Positions 26,101 to 41,100 of a stretch of DNA of 64,000 bases are shown one piece after another; position 1 is the stretch's first letter, and each line of letters opens with the position of its first letter. Source of the DNA: Schistosoma mansoni. Lineage: Eukaryota; Platyhelminthes; Trematoda; Strigeidida; Schistosomatidae. The position numbers and the translations under genes are program-made. Location: NCBI RefSeq assembly GCF_000237925.1, contig NC_031496.1, positions 19,397,154 through 19,461,153 of the forward strand, read 5' to 3'. Below the pieces are notes generated by a model, which was given only the letters and a program-made list of their open reading frames with translations, did no database searches and was not told where the DNA came from.

Positions 26101-29100
26101 ATGTTCTCCTAACAAGGAGAAAAGACGGTTCATTAAAGAGAAATATAAACAAGAAAACAACGTGGATGGGTCAGTATACAAACTTTCTTAGTTTTGTTCC
26201 TCTACAATACAAAAGGAACCTGATTAAGACCATTACACTATAGAATCAAGACCATATGCTCTCGAGATACAGTCGAAGATGAAACAAAAGCTTTATACAC
26301 GACCCTGAGAGAAAACGGATACCCGGAGAAATTTATAAGTAAAAACATAGCTAATAAAAGAGAGCATAAAGAATTTTTAACTGTGAATAAAAAGCCTCTG
26401 TATATACTTCTACAATTCAGAAGTGACTCACTCAGTGAAATGTTAAGACTGAAGCTACAAAGATCAATCCAAAGGACTTCTAATGCAGGTAAACTACAAC
26501 TAATGTTTTTCACACGTCCAATGATCACGCCGATGTTGAAAGATAAATTGCCTGGACTAGCCACTTCGTTCTGTATCTATCACTTCAACTGCTCCTGTGG
26601 GGCAAGTTATGTAGGCAGATGTTCTAGGAATTTGTATACTCGGGTTCGTGAGCACCTTCCAGTGTGGTTAAGCAAAGGTGTAGTCAAAACAGCTCCATTT
26701 TAGCCCATTTAGTTCAGACGGGACATAGAGCCAACATGGAGCAATCTTTCACAATGATATATCGTGTTAATAGTAGTCTACCTAATTCCGTCAGACTGAG
26801 AATCCTGCAAACGGCTGAGGCAATTGCTATTCGGATCAGAAAGCCGGAGCTTTGCATCCAAAAGAAATATGTCCAGCTCCTCATTTTACCCTGGGCAATT
26901 TGTTAATAATCAATTTTATAATATGGTGACGTTAATTTAATTAATGTTCATTTTTATATCCTAAACTTATTTTATCTACACATCTTACCATTGTTATTAT
27001 TATCACACTTACTAACCTTTTAGAGAAATTTATTCAACATCCACTCCTATCTACTATATCTGACCTAATTCATATTATTCTACATATTACGTAATTTCTG
27101 ATTTGTAATCCCATTGTTCTATCTCACCCTATGTCAACTATATATATTCTGATCATTTATCTTACGATTTTATTTCACTTATAAACTGATTCAAGTTAAC
27201 ACTACATATTAGTCATCTCAACATTAACTATTGTAAGGGATATGCAATATAGCCCGGTAAAATATATATACACCAATAATGATAGAGGAGATTATTGATA
27301 TTGTTAGAAAACAGTATGATTTATGAAAGAATTTTAACATTCGGTTTTATAGTGAAGAAAACATTTTGTTAAATATCTCTTAGTTTTAGTTCCTTGAAAT
27401 TAATTCAAGTCGTAACTGAAATTATTTCTAGATTCTACAAAACCTTTCCGAAAGTTATTTTATTAAATTTTGATCGTTTATGTCACTAGGTGGGCTATAT
27501 ACTACAATGATTTCCTAAAGCTCTTGTGTAAATCTATGAATCCCACTATCTCATATGGTGAGGAATGACTTTATCGATTGGCGTCCAGTTTACGAATGAA
27601 ATTGGTCATCTGTTGGAAGTAATTACAGGAATTTATCAACTAGATATATCTGTTGTTTATCGACACCTAACTGTATGATATTGTAAATGTGTGATTAACA
27701 GAAGTTGAATACTACTGAGATCATGTTAAACAAATCCTACTGTTACTCTAGTAGTAAATAATTCATATAAAATTCTATGTATTTATATGTCAGTTTGATT
27801 TATTTCGCGGGTCAAATAAATTCACTACGTGACGTCGGATTTGGGGTTTTCAGTATAAGATACAAGTAAGTTAGGCATTTGTAGACATAACACAATCGAG
27901 GAAAATAGGAGTCAGTCAATTGTCTACCAATAACACTGAATGTAAGTGGCATCACAAAATCAATTGGATGTTTAAAAAATGTGAACCACAGTTCAGAAAA
28001 AGCAGATAGATAATAGAAAACACTTCGGAATTGTCATGACTTTTCTTGTCTTTCCTCAAACGTTTTGTTCATGGTTCATTTTCTTATTATGGTTACTTCA
28101 AAGAAAATTTATCGGCTACTTCAAAAAACATAAGAAAACATATATTGCAGTTTGCTTTTAACTGCTCTCTCATTATGTCTTAATTTCTTTCCTTGTGTTC
28201 CCATCTTTGGAAAGACAAATTATTTTAGCTTCTATTCAACATATCGCAAACATAACTCACTGTACTTTTAGTAATACAATAAATGTTACTTTACTAATAA
28301 TAAATGATTGTCACTAGTTTAGTAAAAGTATCAAAAATTTAATCACAGACGAAAACAGAAGATTCAAATGGTGGTAATATAAGATTAGCTTTCAAGGAAA
28401 AACCAGCTTATCAAATATGTAGAAATTCCCTGTTTAAAGCTATTTAAAACTAGAGTTGTATTACTGAATATCAGTAGTGCAATAGTAGATTTCCATTAAA
28501 ATTTTACCACAAAATGTGATTTGTATAACAATAATAACAGCTTTTGGAATGCACTATATACACAAGCACACACTATTAGCTCACCTCAGCACACAAAAAT
28601 GAATTTGAATGCACCGATAATACTTAGATGAACGATATTGTGCCAATATAAATTAACTATGCTTTATTTTAACTGGTTCTTCTGACATTATTCAACAATA
28701 TATATTTTAAGGATTATCAGCAACATTATGACATCGGACCAAGCGAAACCTTCCTCAGAATTCACATGAGAGCTTATATCATGCAGATTTATTTTAGGTT
28801 AAAGATATTTTAAAAACAGCTAGAGATTCGTCTCATCGTTGTATGACCGTAATATGAAACAATCCTAATAAAACTTTCATAAGAAGAAATGACTGATGGT
28901 AAATTAACAATCTGAAGCATGAATTACTATGGTTACTTTTTATTAGTACTGTATTATGTTCGACATAGTTGTTGAGACATTTTTTTGAAGAAAAAATGAA
29001 CTTATTTAGATAGAAAGTCAATATTTGTAGTCTTTTTTAACAATTCAACATCAATTGAATTTATAATTCAAACAAATAGAGCAAACTCACTTCTTTTAGC

Positions 29101-32100
29101 TATATACATTTGTTTAGATACAGGGGGGAATTCTGGTACAAAAGCTGTACATATATACGTCCCAAAATCTTCTTCTTTTAAATTTTCACGTTTCAGTGAT
29201 ACACTACGTGAAAGAACTTCCCTACCACCTTCACGTCTCCATTCAATATGCGGTGTTGGATTACCTATTGCTGGACAATCCATTAAAACATCTTCACCTG
29301 GAGATGCTGTGAATAGTAAAGCTGAAGCTTGATGAAATTGAGGTCCAACTAAAATAAACAGATATAATGATGCTTTTGAATACTTATCGTTTATATGTTA
29401 AGACTGAATAATCTGCTTTCTGTTACATTCGACTTGAATATTAAAAGCAATAGGTTGTATCATTTATTTCACTAGAAATTATTTTATAAAAGTAGGAGAA
29501 ACTTATACTTTCTCAAATCATACTACTCATTAAGATTAGAATTAAAGGAGTACATCAATTAGTAGCGATGTGTTTGTTAGCAGCATCATCACTTTATTCG
29601 AGACTATATATGGATATTTTTGATTGACAGCTAGGAATGTCTTAATGGAGTGTAGTCAAACACCAAATATTTTCTAAGCTGATAAGTTTATAAAATTATC
29701 TCAGACAATAAAGCAAATATGAACTTTCTGAATATTCATAAAAATCTATTGAACTGGCATATTAAGTCATCAATTTTTAAAAAGATATCTCATTCAAAAT
29801 TTCTTTGCACTCTGTAGTATTTTCTTTATTTATTTTGTACTCTCACTGTTGATTTGATTTTGGTTTTTCACATAAATTTTGATTATTTAAACCGATGAAA
29901 AATTATTTATTTAGTTGTTCCTTAAGATTTAATACCACTCATTGGAGGAACTCTAGACTATTGATCAAAACTTTAGTGGTTTAGATCAAATGTTAATTAA
30001 TATTTCCTTGCAACTTTTCACATCGTTGCATAGAAATATTTTCGATTGTGAGGTCGTGATTAATAGTAGTAGTGTACAGGAAACTCTGGACATACATTTT
30101 GTGCTATTTGGGACTAATCGCGAAGGTCTACATGCAATCTTTAGAGAACTGCTGCTCTCTGGTTCAGGGTCTCCTACTGACTACCTTTAACCACTACTTT
30201 ACATTTCATTACAATACATCCTATGTCGAGTTACTTAGAATAATAGCCACCGTGCGACCTGGTCTGTGGAATTCGGTCAGCACCAAGAAGGGTTTGACAT
30301 GCATAACATTGGTCATTACTTAGTGAACAACAGTTGTAAATACAGATTGTATATGATAGAAAATTATAATATCTGCATATCGTCTTAATCTCAAGGGGTT
30401 TGGTTTAGCTTCCTTACCATAATGTTCCGTAGAACTGTAATGAATATTATCTGTTAATGCAATGAGTTGTTCGATTATAATGGAATTGTTAATAGAGTAA
30501 GCTGATTTAGAAAATATTCGGTACTGCAAATTATTAAACCATATATTTCTATTTCGACATGCGATCATTAGTAAGCATAAGCTACATATAATTAAATGGC
30601 AGCACTGTGATATCTAAACTAAGTAGTCAGTGAGCTGACATTTATTGGCTGTTAACTTTTAGTCAACATGGGGTATATTCTAAAATGTCAAGTTATACTA
30701 TCGTGGTAAATCATCATTTGTTTTCATCTAATAATAATATTATTATATAGAAGGAATAAACCCACATTTAACTTTTATTGTTGTTTCAGCAACTCCTTTT
30801 TTATTTGAAATCGCAATGCACCGAAATACAGATTGATGTAATTCACGTGTTAATCGGAGACGATACCATGATTCGGCGATATTTTCAACTTGACGTCCAT
30901 TTACATACCATCTAAAATAATCAAAAAAATATTGTAATATTACTTTTGAGAGAACAACAAAGAATAAATAAATCTGATTCCTTGAAATCTAACTGCATAC
31001 ACCTCTCCCAACTTTTTAAACCACTAGTTACATTTTTATTGTGGGTCTTTGCTATGACGTATGAACGTCCTCACTAAATTCAGTAAAAAATTCAGCGATA
31101 TTATGGACTGATTTTGTGTTGTAGCCTAACTATATTTAGTTTTTTCCAAGATAGTCATCGCCTGTTAGTTAGGAATTTGGTTGTGCATGTGTAACACATG
31201 TATCATCACCTCAGTCAACAAAAGTTCACAACCATGACAACAGATGAACCATTTTTACTTAGTAGACTACGTTTAACTTCAAGATTACTTCCATCATGAT
31301 TTGAAACCTGACCAATATCTTTTATTTTGATGAATCATGTTTCACAAACAAATCAATCATTTACTAAACCGCTTGGTTGAAAGAATCATTTTATAGAATA
31401 ATACTTTAATTTTTTTTACAGGAAACATTTGGTAAAATATCACACTTTCTTTTTAAAAAAAGTTATAAAAGATAAAATTAACCGATGGTTATACCGGAAA
31501 TTATAATTGTTTCAATATCCATCTAACAATATATATATATATATATATATCGTCTATCACTTTTATAACCTTAAAACTATCCTAACAAACCCTATATTTT
31601 TATCAATCTTTTTCTTAGATAAAAATGTATAAAAATAGCTAAGCATAACAGACCAATAACTAAAATAGTAGTAACTAGGTAGTTTTTTGTTGTTGTTACT
31701 GCTGTTAGTTTCATCAATAAAAATATGTCTGAAAACATTAAAAAATGATGGATATAATTTAAAGAAATAACAACGAAACAATAGGTAAGCAATAACAACT
31801 ACCATTATTAAATTGATATAAAATAAAGTAAATAATAGGTAATCTCTCGGTAACTTTATTTTAGTTAATGTATCCAATCATTTTATCAATACAGTTTGTT
31901 TTTTTCATTTTATTTTTGGCATAGAAAATATTTTTATTATTTAATTTTAATGAAAGGATAACATTTCAAAATTTATTTTAAAGAAACAGGCAACCTCATA
32001 ACCTTTTTATAGTTTGCTGTTAATTACAACAAACTGTCAAACATCCAAACTTAAAAACGCAAACCTTAAATATTGTGTATGTGCTTCCGAATGGATTATT

Positions 32101-35100
32101 TGTTGACCTTATTAATATTATTGCTAGGTTTATTACTACTATGGTTAGTGCAATAAAGATTATCATTAAAAGTGTATATCATGGTTATTATAAACGTATG
32201 GAATGTTATTGTAGGAATATATTCAACATACTTATTACTAACTTACATCAACATACACAATGTTTTACAAACGCTTCAATCGTTTACTTGTTGCTGATAA
32301 AATAAAATTTGTAATTCCGANNNNNNNNNNNNNNNNNNNNNNNNNNNNNNNNNNNNNNNNNNNNNNNNNNNNNNNNNNNNNNNNNNNNNNNNNNNNNNNN
32401 NNNNNNNNNNNNNNNNNNNNNNNNNNNNNNNNNNNNNNNNNNNNNNNNNNNNNNNNNNNNNNNNNNNNNNNNNNNNNNNNNNNNNNNNNNNNNNNNNNNN
32501 NNNNNNNNNNNNNNNNNNNNNNNNNNNNNNNNNNNNNNNNNNNNNNNNNNNNNNNNNNNNNNNNNNNNNNNNNNNNNNNNNNNNNNNNNNNNNNNNNNNN
32601 NNNNNNNNNNNNNNNNNNNNNNNNNNNNNNNNNNNNNNNNNNNNNNNNNNNNNNNNNNNNNNNNNNNNNNNNNNNNNNNNNNNNNNNNNNTTAACCATTT
32701 TGATAATTAAGAAAGAATAATGTTTTTTATAGAAAAAAATGTCTTTCTAAACTATTATCAAACAAAAAGAAGTGACAAATAGACTATTCACTTAAATGTT
32801 TTTAAAAAAAGAAATATATTGAAAAAAGTATGTTAATTAAAACAAGAAATTATAGTCCTTAAAAACTTAATATTTAATTTAAAACACTTTATTATTATTA
32901 TTATGGTCTCATTTTCATTTATATATCAGGTGATTCTAATATATACCTGTATGGTTAGGTAAGCTAAATTTCGAATATTAAATAAGAACTACTAATTTAT
33001 TTCTTCATTAGGTTATATTAACTTTTGCCAAAAACTGGAGAAGTCCATTAATATTCAAAAGTTATGAAGAACATTTTTAACAAATAAACAATATCAAGTA
33101 AATTTAAACTTCACTCTATTGCATAAGTAATTGGCTATCAAGACTCAGTAGATAAGTGGATAATGCGATGCTGTTTGAAGAGAAGAGTACTGGGTTCGAG
33201 TCCCAGAGTAAACATCAAATCTGAGATGCAGGTACATCCAGATGACGAGTCCTGAATAGGATGAAACGGGCGTTCTGGATTCCGCTGCTCTCCATTATCC
33301 ACCTTTGACTATAACATTTCCAACAGTTTTTAAATTTTTGATCATTCATCATATTCAAATTATAGATATAAATCCAGTACTATTTTTTTTTTAAAATTCA
33401 AAGAGATGACTGCAAAATTAACTATTCCAACCAGGTAATATTTTGTAATTAGATGCTTGTTAAAATTTGATCGAAACTAAGACTAATGAAGAAAGTGTAA
33501 TTTATTGATATTAGTAATAATACAAATATAATAAATATGATAACTGTCTTAAATTGGAACTTGATTCACTGTTTCTTTAGGTCACATAGCCAACAAAATA
33601 AAACAGAAGCTGAAAATTCCTATTGTTACAGTCTATGATATATTTTTTTATGCAAAATACTTAACCAAAGGGGTTTTAGAGAGATTATATATACAACTCA
33701 AAGATTAATTTTACCAATAAGCTTATATCATTCCGACAGCTCTTAAAATTTTTTTAAGTGAACTAGTCAACTGCTTCTTTCTGTTGTAAAGTTAACTGAT
33801 AATATGCATCTGCACACACTCTTCAATTAATGGTTAACAACTAAATGGATTTTATAAAGTTCAAGATTGAAAATACCGTTAGAATTAATATGATATGAAT
33901 TGTGAATTCTCTGTCTGAAGCAATTAAAAGTGAAGATTAATAGGATTAACACACAAATTAAATACACTGAGATAATGATGCTGACAATGAAAAGCAAGAG
34001 AGCGGTAGATTAAGCTATAAGGTCGCTTACTCCCAGAAGAATGAATCTGGTCTTCCGTGTGCTGTACATTCAACAGTAATAATGTCATGTTCCATAAATT
34101 GATTGTCAGGTCGTGAGGGTCGTACTTGTATACTTACAACAGGAGCGTCTGAAAAAATGAGTAAAACAATTTTTATATTGATTGGTTAGTTAGTCACTTG
34201 AAATTCATAAAAATGAAATTGACATGAGTTGTTTCGATGCTAAGAATTATCATAAATAAGTCTCAGTATAAGCATATTATCACATTAGAATGAAATTAAA
34301 TTTGTATACTTCTCTACGTGCTGTAGCTAGCATTCATCATTAAAACTTTATGCTGAAGTAAACAAGCGCTATACACTAGAGCTTAGTTTAATCATTAACT
34401 TGATTATTTCTCTTTTAGAACGTGTGCTAGCTCACGGTAGTCACAGATCCGGGAAATTTCGCAGTATTCAACGTAACTCAGGCTTTGAATGATGAAAAGT
34501 ATACAGTCAATGAGATGTTTAGACCGCCGACCGAGTACAACCATATATTCGAACAGTACTTTAAACATTTTAGGTGAAATAATAGTATATTTGTTGTGAT
34601 AACTCGGTGACTACTAAACTGAGTCTATTATTTTCAGATTAAAAGCAAATTTCTTTCCCAAAAAACGATAAGTAAAATTGATCAAACTGATCATTTGTTT
34701 GCTTAATCGATCCTCAAATCTTGACCAGATAGATTACAGAAGATAATATCACTGTAAAGACCAATCATTAGTCATAGTTAGAAATTAGAACCATCATACA
34801 TATATTTTATATGAATATTCGTCAATATTAGGACGAGCAGTTAAACAAAAATTGGGAGCAAAGTATAGAGAAGACATTATTTGTAAAGATCATATTTGAT
34901 ATAATCTCAACGATTGAAATTTAAATAATTCCAATGTTTCGTCCAGCAAACTTCTCTGGACTTCTTCAGAGCAAGATTTTATTTCCTAATCGAAACAGGC
35001 CTAGTTTTCTCGCCACACTACATACGTAATAAGGCGGATGTTTGCATAGTCGCTAAAATGTCAAAATTTATGACGAGATTATTGTCTAACAAGAAATATG

Positions 35101-38100
35101 AAATATAATCTGTAGTATAAATAAATACAGATATATATCCATTTGAAACATGGAACTTACAATGTACTTCAATTTTTGTCTGAGCTGGACGAAGTGTGTG
35201 CATTTCATATCCAGTATTTTCTGCTCTACATTCAACAAGTTTGCCATGATGCAATTTATTTAAATGTGCCCTCATTGAACTAGTTGCGTCGACTCTGGAA
35301 AAGAACGATCGATATCAGGATAAAGTCATTTATTTCAAGTAAAATGGGAAGAAAATATTTTATTGGAGGATATTTTTATGGAACTTAAGACATGATATAG
35401 TTATCAGTAAAATTCTTTTCAAATAAGTAGTTTCAAAAATCAAGTAAATTCATGATTTAGATTAAAACTGTATCCAATCATTATTAATTTGTGGTTTGCT
35501 TAGGCTAATTTTATCTCGTCCATCCTAAAATTACTTTCCGTCTATCTGTTTTTTATTTTATTCATCTTACTTCCTGGACCGCCCATCAGCACTCTCCATC
35601 CAACTCTGTCCTGAGCAATCCTTTCCAGTTGTTTCCAGGTGCTATTTATCCTTTTCATATCTGCTCCCATTTCTCGATGTAGTGTGTCCTTCGGCATTCC
35701 TCTTTTTCGCTTCCCTTCACGATTCCAAGTTAGGGCTTGCTTCGTGATACAGTTTGGTGATTTCCTCGATGCATGTCCTATCCACTTCCAACGTGTTTTC
35801 CTAATTTCCTCTACAGCTGAAAGCTGGTTTTTTCTCTCCCACAGAAGACTGATGCTGATGATATCTAGTCAACGGATATTCAGTATCTTGAGTAGACAAT
35901 TGTTTACAAATAATTGTACATTTTTCATGATTGTTGTAGTAGTTCTCTACGTTTCAACTCCGTACAGTAGAACTGTCTGGACGTTCGTATTGAAGAATCT
36001 GACTTTGATATTGATTGACCGTTGTTTCGGATTCCATATGTTCTTCCATTGGAGGAATGCTGTTCATTTTATTCATCACAATCGTTTAATTCCCTACAAT
36101 TATTGCTCAGTACATCCTGTCAGTTTTCGAATTTCAAGGCAATTACTACCTTAACTCCTCTATGTTTTCAATATCTGTTTTTCAGGTTCCCTTCTTATGT
36201 TTATTCATAAATATGTGTAATATATTGTTATCATTCCAGTTTTTACATTCAGCACTATCTGCTATTTAGAATTATTTTGTACTTCAATACAAATATGGTT
36301 ATAAGCAGCCAAGGATATACCATGTAATTAAATTAGTTCACATTATTCTACCTCGGTTGTTATTCTCGCTTTATTTAAATTTATTAAGTGAACTGATTAT
36401 ACGAAACGTACTTGCCTAAGTAATTTTCCCATATTGAATAACGTTAGACATTTGGTTCACATGTATTACTTATGTTAATACATTGCAGACAATTGTCAAT
36501 TAAGAAAATAATGAAAGGCAAGTAGCACTTAACACCTATTTTGTCCCAAAGTATGGATCATGAACAGTGTAAATTCACAACTCCAAGTTGGTTTTAAGCT
36601 TCAGTTTTGAATTTTCGGAGACTTGGTACATAACCAAGAAACGCTAAGTCATTCAGGTCAGGTGTGATCCTAACGTTTGATTTCTCTAGCTGACCTCAAG
36701 TCTAAGTACAAACCGTCTATAGATGAAACAAAGTCTCCATAAGTTATGGATACGATGGACAAGTACTTAATCGTTTAAGTGCTAGGAATATATCAAATTG
36801 ATTTTCTTTCACTCGTCCGTGGTATGTAATCACATCTTAAAAAGTAAGTATGTAGCTTATTCTATTCGTTATATCTATCGGTCTTAGATGATTGATAGTA
36901 GAAGATTACAAACGTATTGACGAATCTAACTGCTAATCTGACTGTGAATAAATCATGTAAAACATAGTGTATTCATGTATTATTCTGAAATACATTCAGG
37001 GTCAAATAAATCCTTGTCCATTCTCGTAAAGTTCTTACGTGGGTCATTCAATCTACGCGTGTCTAACACCAAGTACCAACTCAGTTAGCCGTTTACGTAG
37101 ATGCAACATTTATCAAGAAAATTCTAGTTATGTTATTGTGAATGGCTAAATTGTAGATCAGTTTTTTGAAGTTCCACAAGCAAGCTTGGATTTTTGAAAT
37201 CCTGAGTGCCAAAAATGAAACATAAATTAATGAAACAAAACGATGGTTGGGATACCTCTCTGATTGACCGTAATTTAAAATATGAAATCCTAAACTAAAT
37301 AGAATGATTTGAAGTTATCGTCAACAGACTTTAATCCATCGAGTTGGTATAGTGGGTCTGTAGTGATTAGAATTTTCAAACTAAGGCAAAACAATTGTCT
37401 ACTGCCTACTAATTTTTATTAGTTCTCAGTTTGTGATGGTAACTATCTTCATATAAATTAAAGAATAATAACTGTAGAAGAATAGTTTTTATGCCTAAAA
37501 TGATTTTCAATTATACTGGATACATAAATCTACAAAGTACATAGAACAAAAAATAACAACCATATTTACATTTTAAATCCATATTTTCACCTTTCAAAAA
37601 AAAAAACCCAATTTTTTTCAAATTCAACTAACAGGATATTATAAGTTATTATTGCAAACTAAATGTGTATTTCACAACATGTGGTCACATTCTGATAATG
37701 GTAAGATATGATTTTTAGTGAAAACACCAATAATAATATGAATTTAGATGGATTCAACTGATAAATACCAAGATAAAACGAATGATAGATTCTTTGATTG
37801 CTGTTTCCAAGATAACTGTGGTATCTAACTTTCATTTTTCTTATACTAATTATTATAAAACTTAAGTAAATTGTTGTATCTATGACGTCATTCTACGAAT
37901 ACATCATAAATTGAGGAAAAGCAGCACAGTTTCTATAATCCATTTAAAATGATTTAACATTAAAGCTTAATGTGAAGTAGTTTCATAAAATGTTTTGGAT
38001 ATTCTGAAAGTTTACACTATTTTTAATAGTTCATAAGCCAGTGAAGAACTTTTTTAAGAGTTCACAAAATCGTCAAAAAGAAATCAGTATATAAGTTAAC

Positions 38101-41100
38101 ATTAATTGAAAGGTATTGAAGACCCTAATTCACTGAGTGCCGGTTTCGTACTAGATAAGTTATTCATTACTAGTAATCGACTACAGCATCACCCAGGTTC
38201 AAACTGATGTACTTTTGTGAGCATGATATCATTAAGTTATTGATTTGTAATTTCAGACATGAATGAGATACTCGAAGGGTACTTTCTAGATTTTCATGGG
38301 TTCTCTAACTGATATCAGACTTTGAATCCGACAAAATTTCAAAAAAAGTAATCAAAATTTATTCAATTGACAAAGATATGTAGAGTATGATTGCCTTAAG
38401 TAAGTTTGAGTATAGAAGTGCAAAAGAAAGTGACCAAAATGTGTGGTTTTCAAATTGTAACTGACTGAAAGTTTTTAAACGATTGATTGTGTTTGATTGG
38501 TTGTTTGAATTTTATTTCATTTTATTCCAATATAATATGGAGCGTATCATGACAAATTGAAAGATTTTGTTGCCTTTATAGGCAGCGAAACTGTTAAGGC
38601 TAAATTACTACGCTCACAATACATTAAATAAAGTAGAACTTAACATATAAGTGGGAGATTCGTCACTTTTCCTATTGGTCTAAATTAAAAAATAGTGGAA
38701 AATGTTAAAATAAGAATTAGAAAGGAAGTAAGGAACAAATGATATAAATATGCACCAGCAGTGTTTAAGATATAGAAGAATACTAAGATAAGTTATATTT
38801 TATGTAACTATGAATGGTCTTTTTTTGTCGGCTAAGGTCAAATAGTTCCACTCTTAAAAGTACTTCAAATGCAGGTTTCGACTTAGCGGATCAAGCTATC
38901 AATAATTAGTTCAGTGTTCCGTTCTAAAAGTATTTAATGAGTTTTAACAACATTGAAATTTAAGTAAGAAGCAACGGTTTATTAAATGTAGGTGTCCGCA
39001 ACAAACTTATCAAAATAATTATGGATACCATGCATAGAAATTTTTCATAGTAATATAGCAATGAAAACAAATAAATGACATTTAAATTCTTTAGGAAAAA
39101 TGTTGGTGAAAATAAGGTAAGGACCATCATTTACTCATTTGTTTGAAAAATACCAGCCATTTTAGAAACTACCCCAACTAAGACATTAAAATTAAACTAA
39201 AAAAGAACTTGATTTGAAAGTAGAGTTCGTCATTGTTTGATATCAATCGATCAATAGATTAACATTTGGATAACATGGCGATAAAGCGAATTTTCTTAGA
39301 CTAATGTAATAGCCCAATACTTTTTGAATAGTTTGATCACACATATATTTATTAAGACATTTATATTTGAAAAACGAAGGGTCATACTAGACAAATTGGA
39401 AGGGAAAACAAGCATAATAAAAAAATGTGAATGACATTACATTGGATAGTAAATTATTATTACCAGAGTAAGTTCAAAGTCCATTCAGCTAATATATCAC
39501 ATATTTCTGATAAACTTCATTTCATCAAAGGGATTAATTGCTTTAAATTTTTTGAAAGACCCCAGATTTAATATTTTCAAGCATTAAATTTTTAACTATA
39601 CAAGTCTTCATGCTAGATAACTAGCTTCAACTAAAGCATACATTTGTTATTAATGGATCATTCGTTCAAACGAATGACTGCATATTTCGACGTTTTTTGA
39701 TTCCGTCAATTTGATCAGTAATTCAAAAAGAATATAATTATGATATTAAATATTGTGTTTGTAGATTTATGTCAGATTAAGTGAAACACCGAAAGTCATT
39801 AATCAAAAGGGATGAGTTCTATTGTAAATGCAAGACATAAAAGAAATTTATAAATTCTAAATTGCACTTCAAGAATATGTTGGTTGTACACGGTTGAAAA
39901 AATATCGAAAATTTCAATAGTACAAAACCGTGCTCATCATCATTGTGCTTACCAGTTAAAATTTCATTAGTACCTACTTAAAATAATGTTATATTTTCAG
40001 GTTTACCAATATCACTTCAGTAGTTTCAAATCAATCATATTGAATTATAGTGACAGACTGAAATATAAAGGAATGAAGTGGATGATGTTTGCTCTTCCTA
40101 TATTCATATATGGATAAACATCTGGAATAATGGATCAGTTAATGAGTGAATTGAAGAAGTTTTAATTTTCACTTTTCTTCCCAAAAATCAACGTTTCTTT
40201 AAATTGCTTCATATAATATACCTAATAACCTAAAGCGTTCATTAAATTGACAGTAAAATGGATTCCGATTGATGATATTAACAAATAGTCTTACTCTATG
40301 AAAACTTTCGTCTTAATTCGATCGAATAGTTTCACATTATTTGGGCTCCGAGTTGATGTGAGAAATTAAGGAAACGGAATATATTTGTAAAATGTCAGCG
40401 AATGAATTTAAAGTGGGTGCAACGTTTCGTTAGACTATCTGATCCAAGCTTTTTCAAGGAAATATAGTCTTGATGTCTGACTATATTTCCTTGAAAAAGC
40501 TTGGAACAAATCGCCTTACGAAACGTTGCATCTATTTCAAATTCATTCGCTGAAATTTTACAATTACATTCTTCCATCCAAATATAGTCTTACTATAGTG
40601 GAGATTGACATAAAAGTGAAATGTTATAACAACTAAAGTTTTACTCAGTGATTGATCATTATTATGATATCCAATAAAATCGTAATTTAGGTGTAACTAC
40701 ACAAAAGACATGAATGTAAAGCCTAAAGAAATTATTTTCCTATGCTTTCCAAATTATATTGAAGTTGACTGTTATAACATCCTACCATACACCATCTACA
40801 TAGATATTTAAGCTTTTAAAGTTTTCTTCTATTATTATGAAAGGTAGTAAGAAGGAACATATATAGGAACAGAAATAAAACAAGCAACTAGTACATAGAA
40901 AAACACACATCTAGTATATACTTTTATATCTGTAATTCAATTTTGTCTGAATGTACAATAAAGGGAATAGTTACCTTATCACTGGTTTACAATAGTGATT
41001 GATTTATTGATATAATTATTAACATCACGTTTGTTTCAATGTGTTAGAAGTAACGAAAAGTTAATTAAGTTTAAGGCTACATTCAAGAATTGCTTTTTTC

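Noticed and set aside
32260-32698. ORFs of 140-144 codons.
   Set aside because: They consist almost wholly of N from an assembly gap.
35639-36154. 171-codon ORF on the plus strand.
   Set aside because: It is the antisense shadow of an RTE-class LINE fragment; the peptide is rich in Ser, Phe and Leu with no domain.
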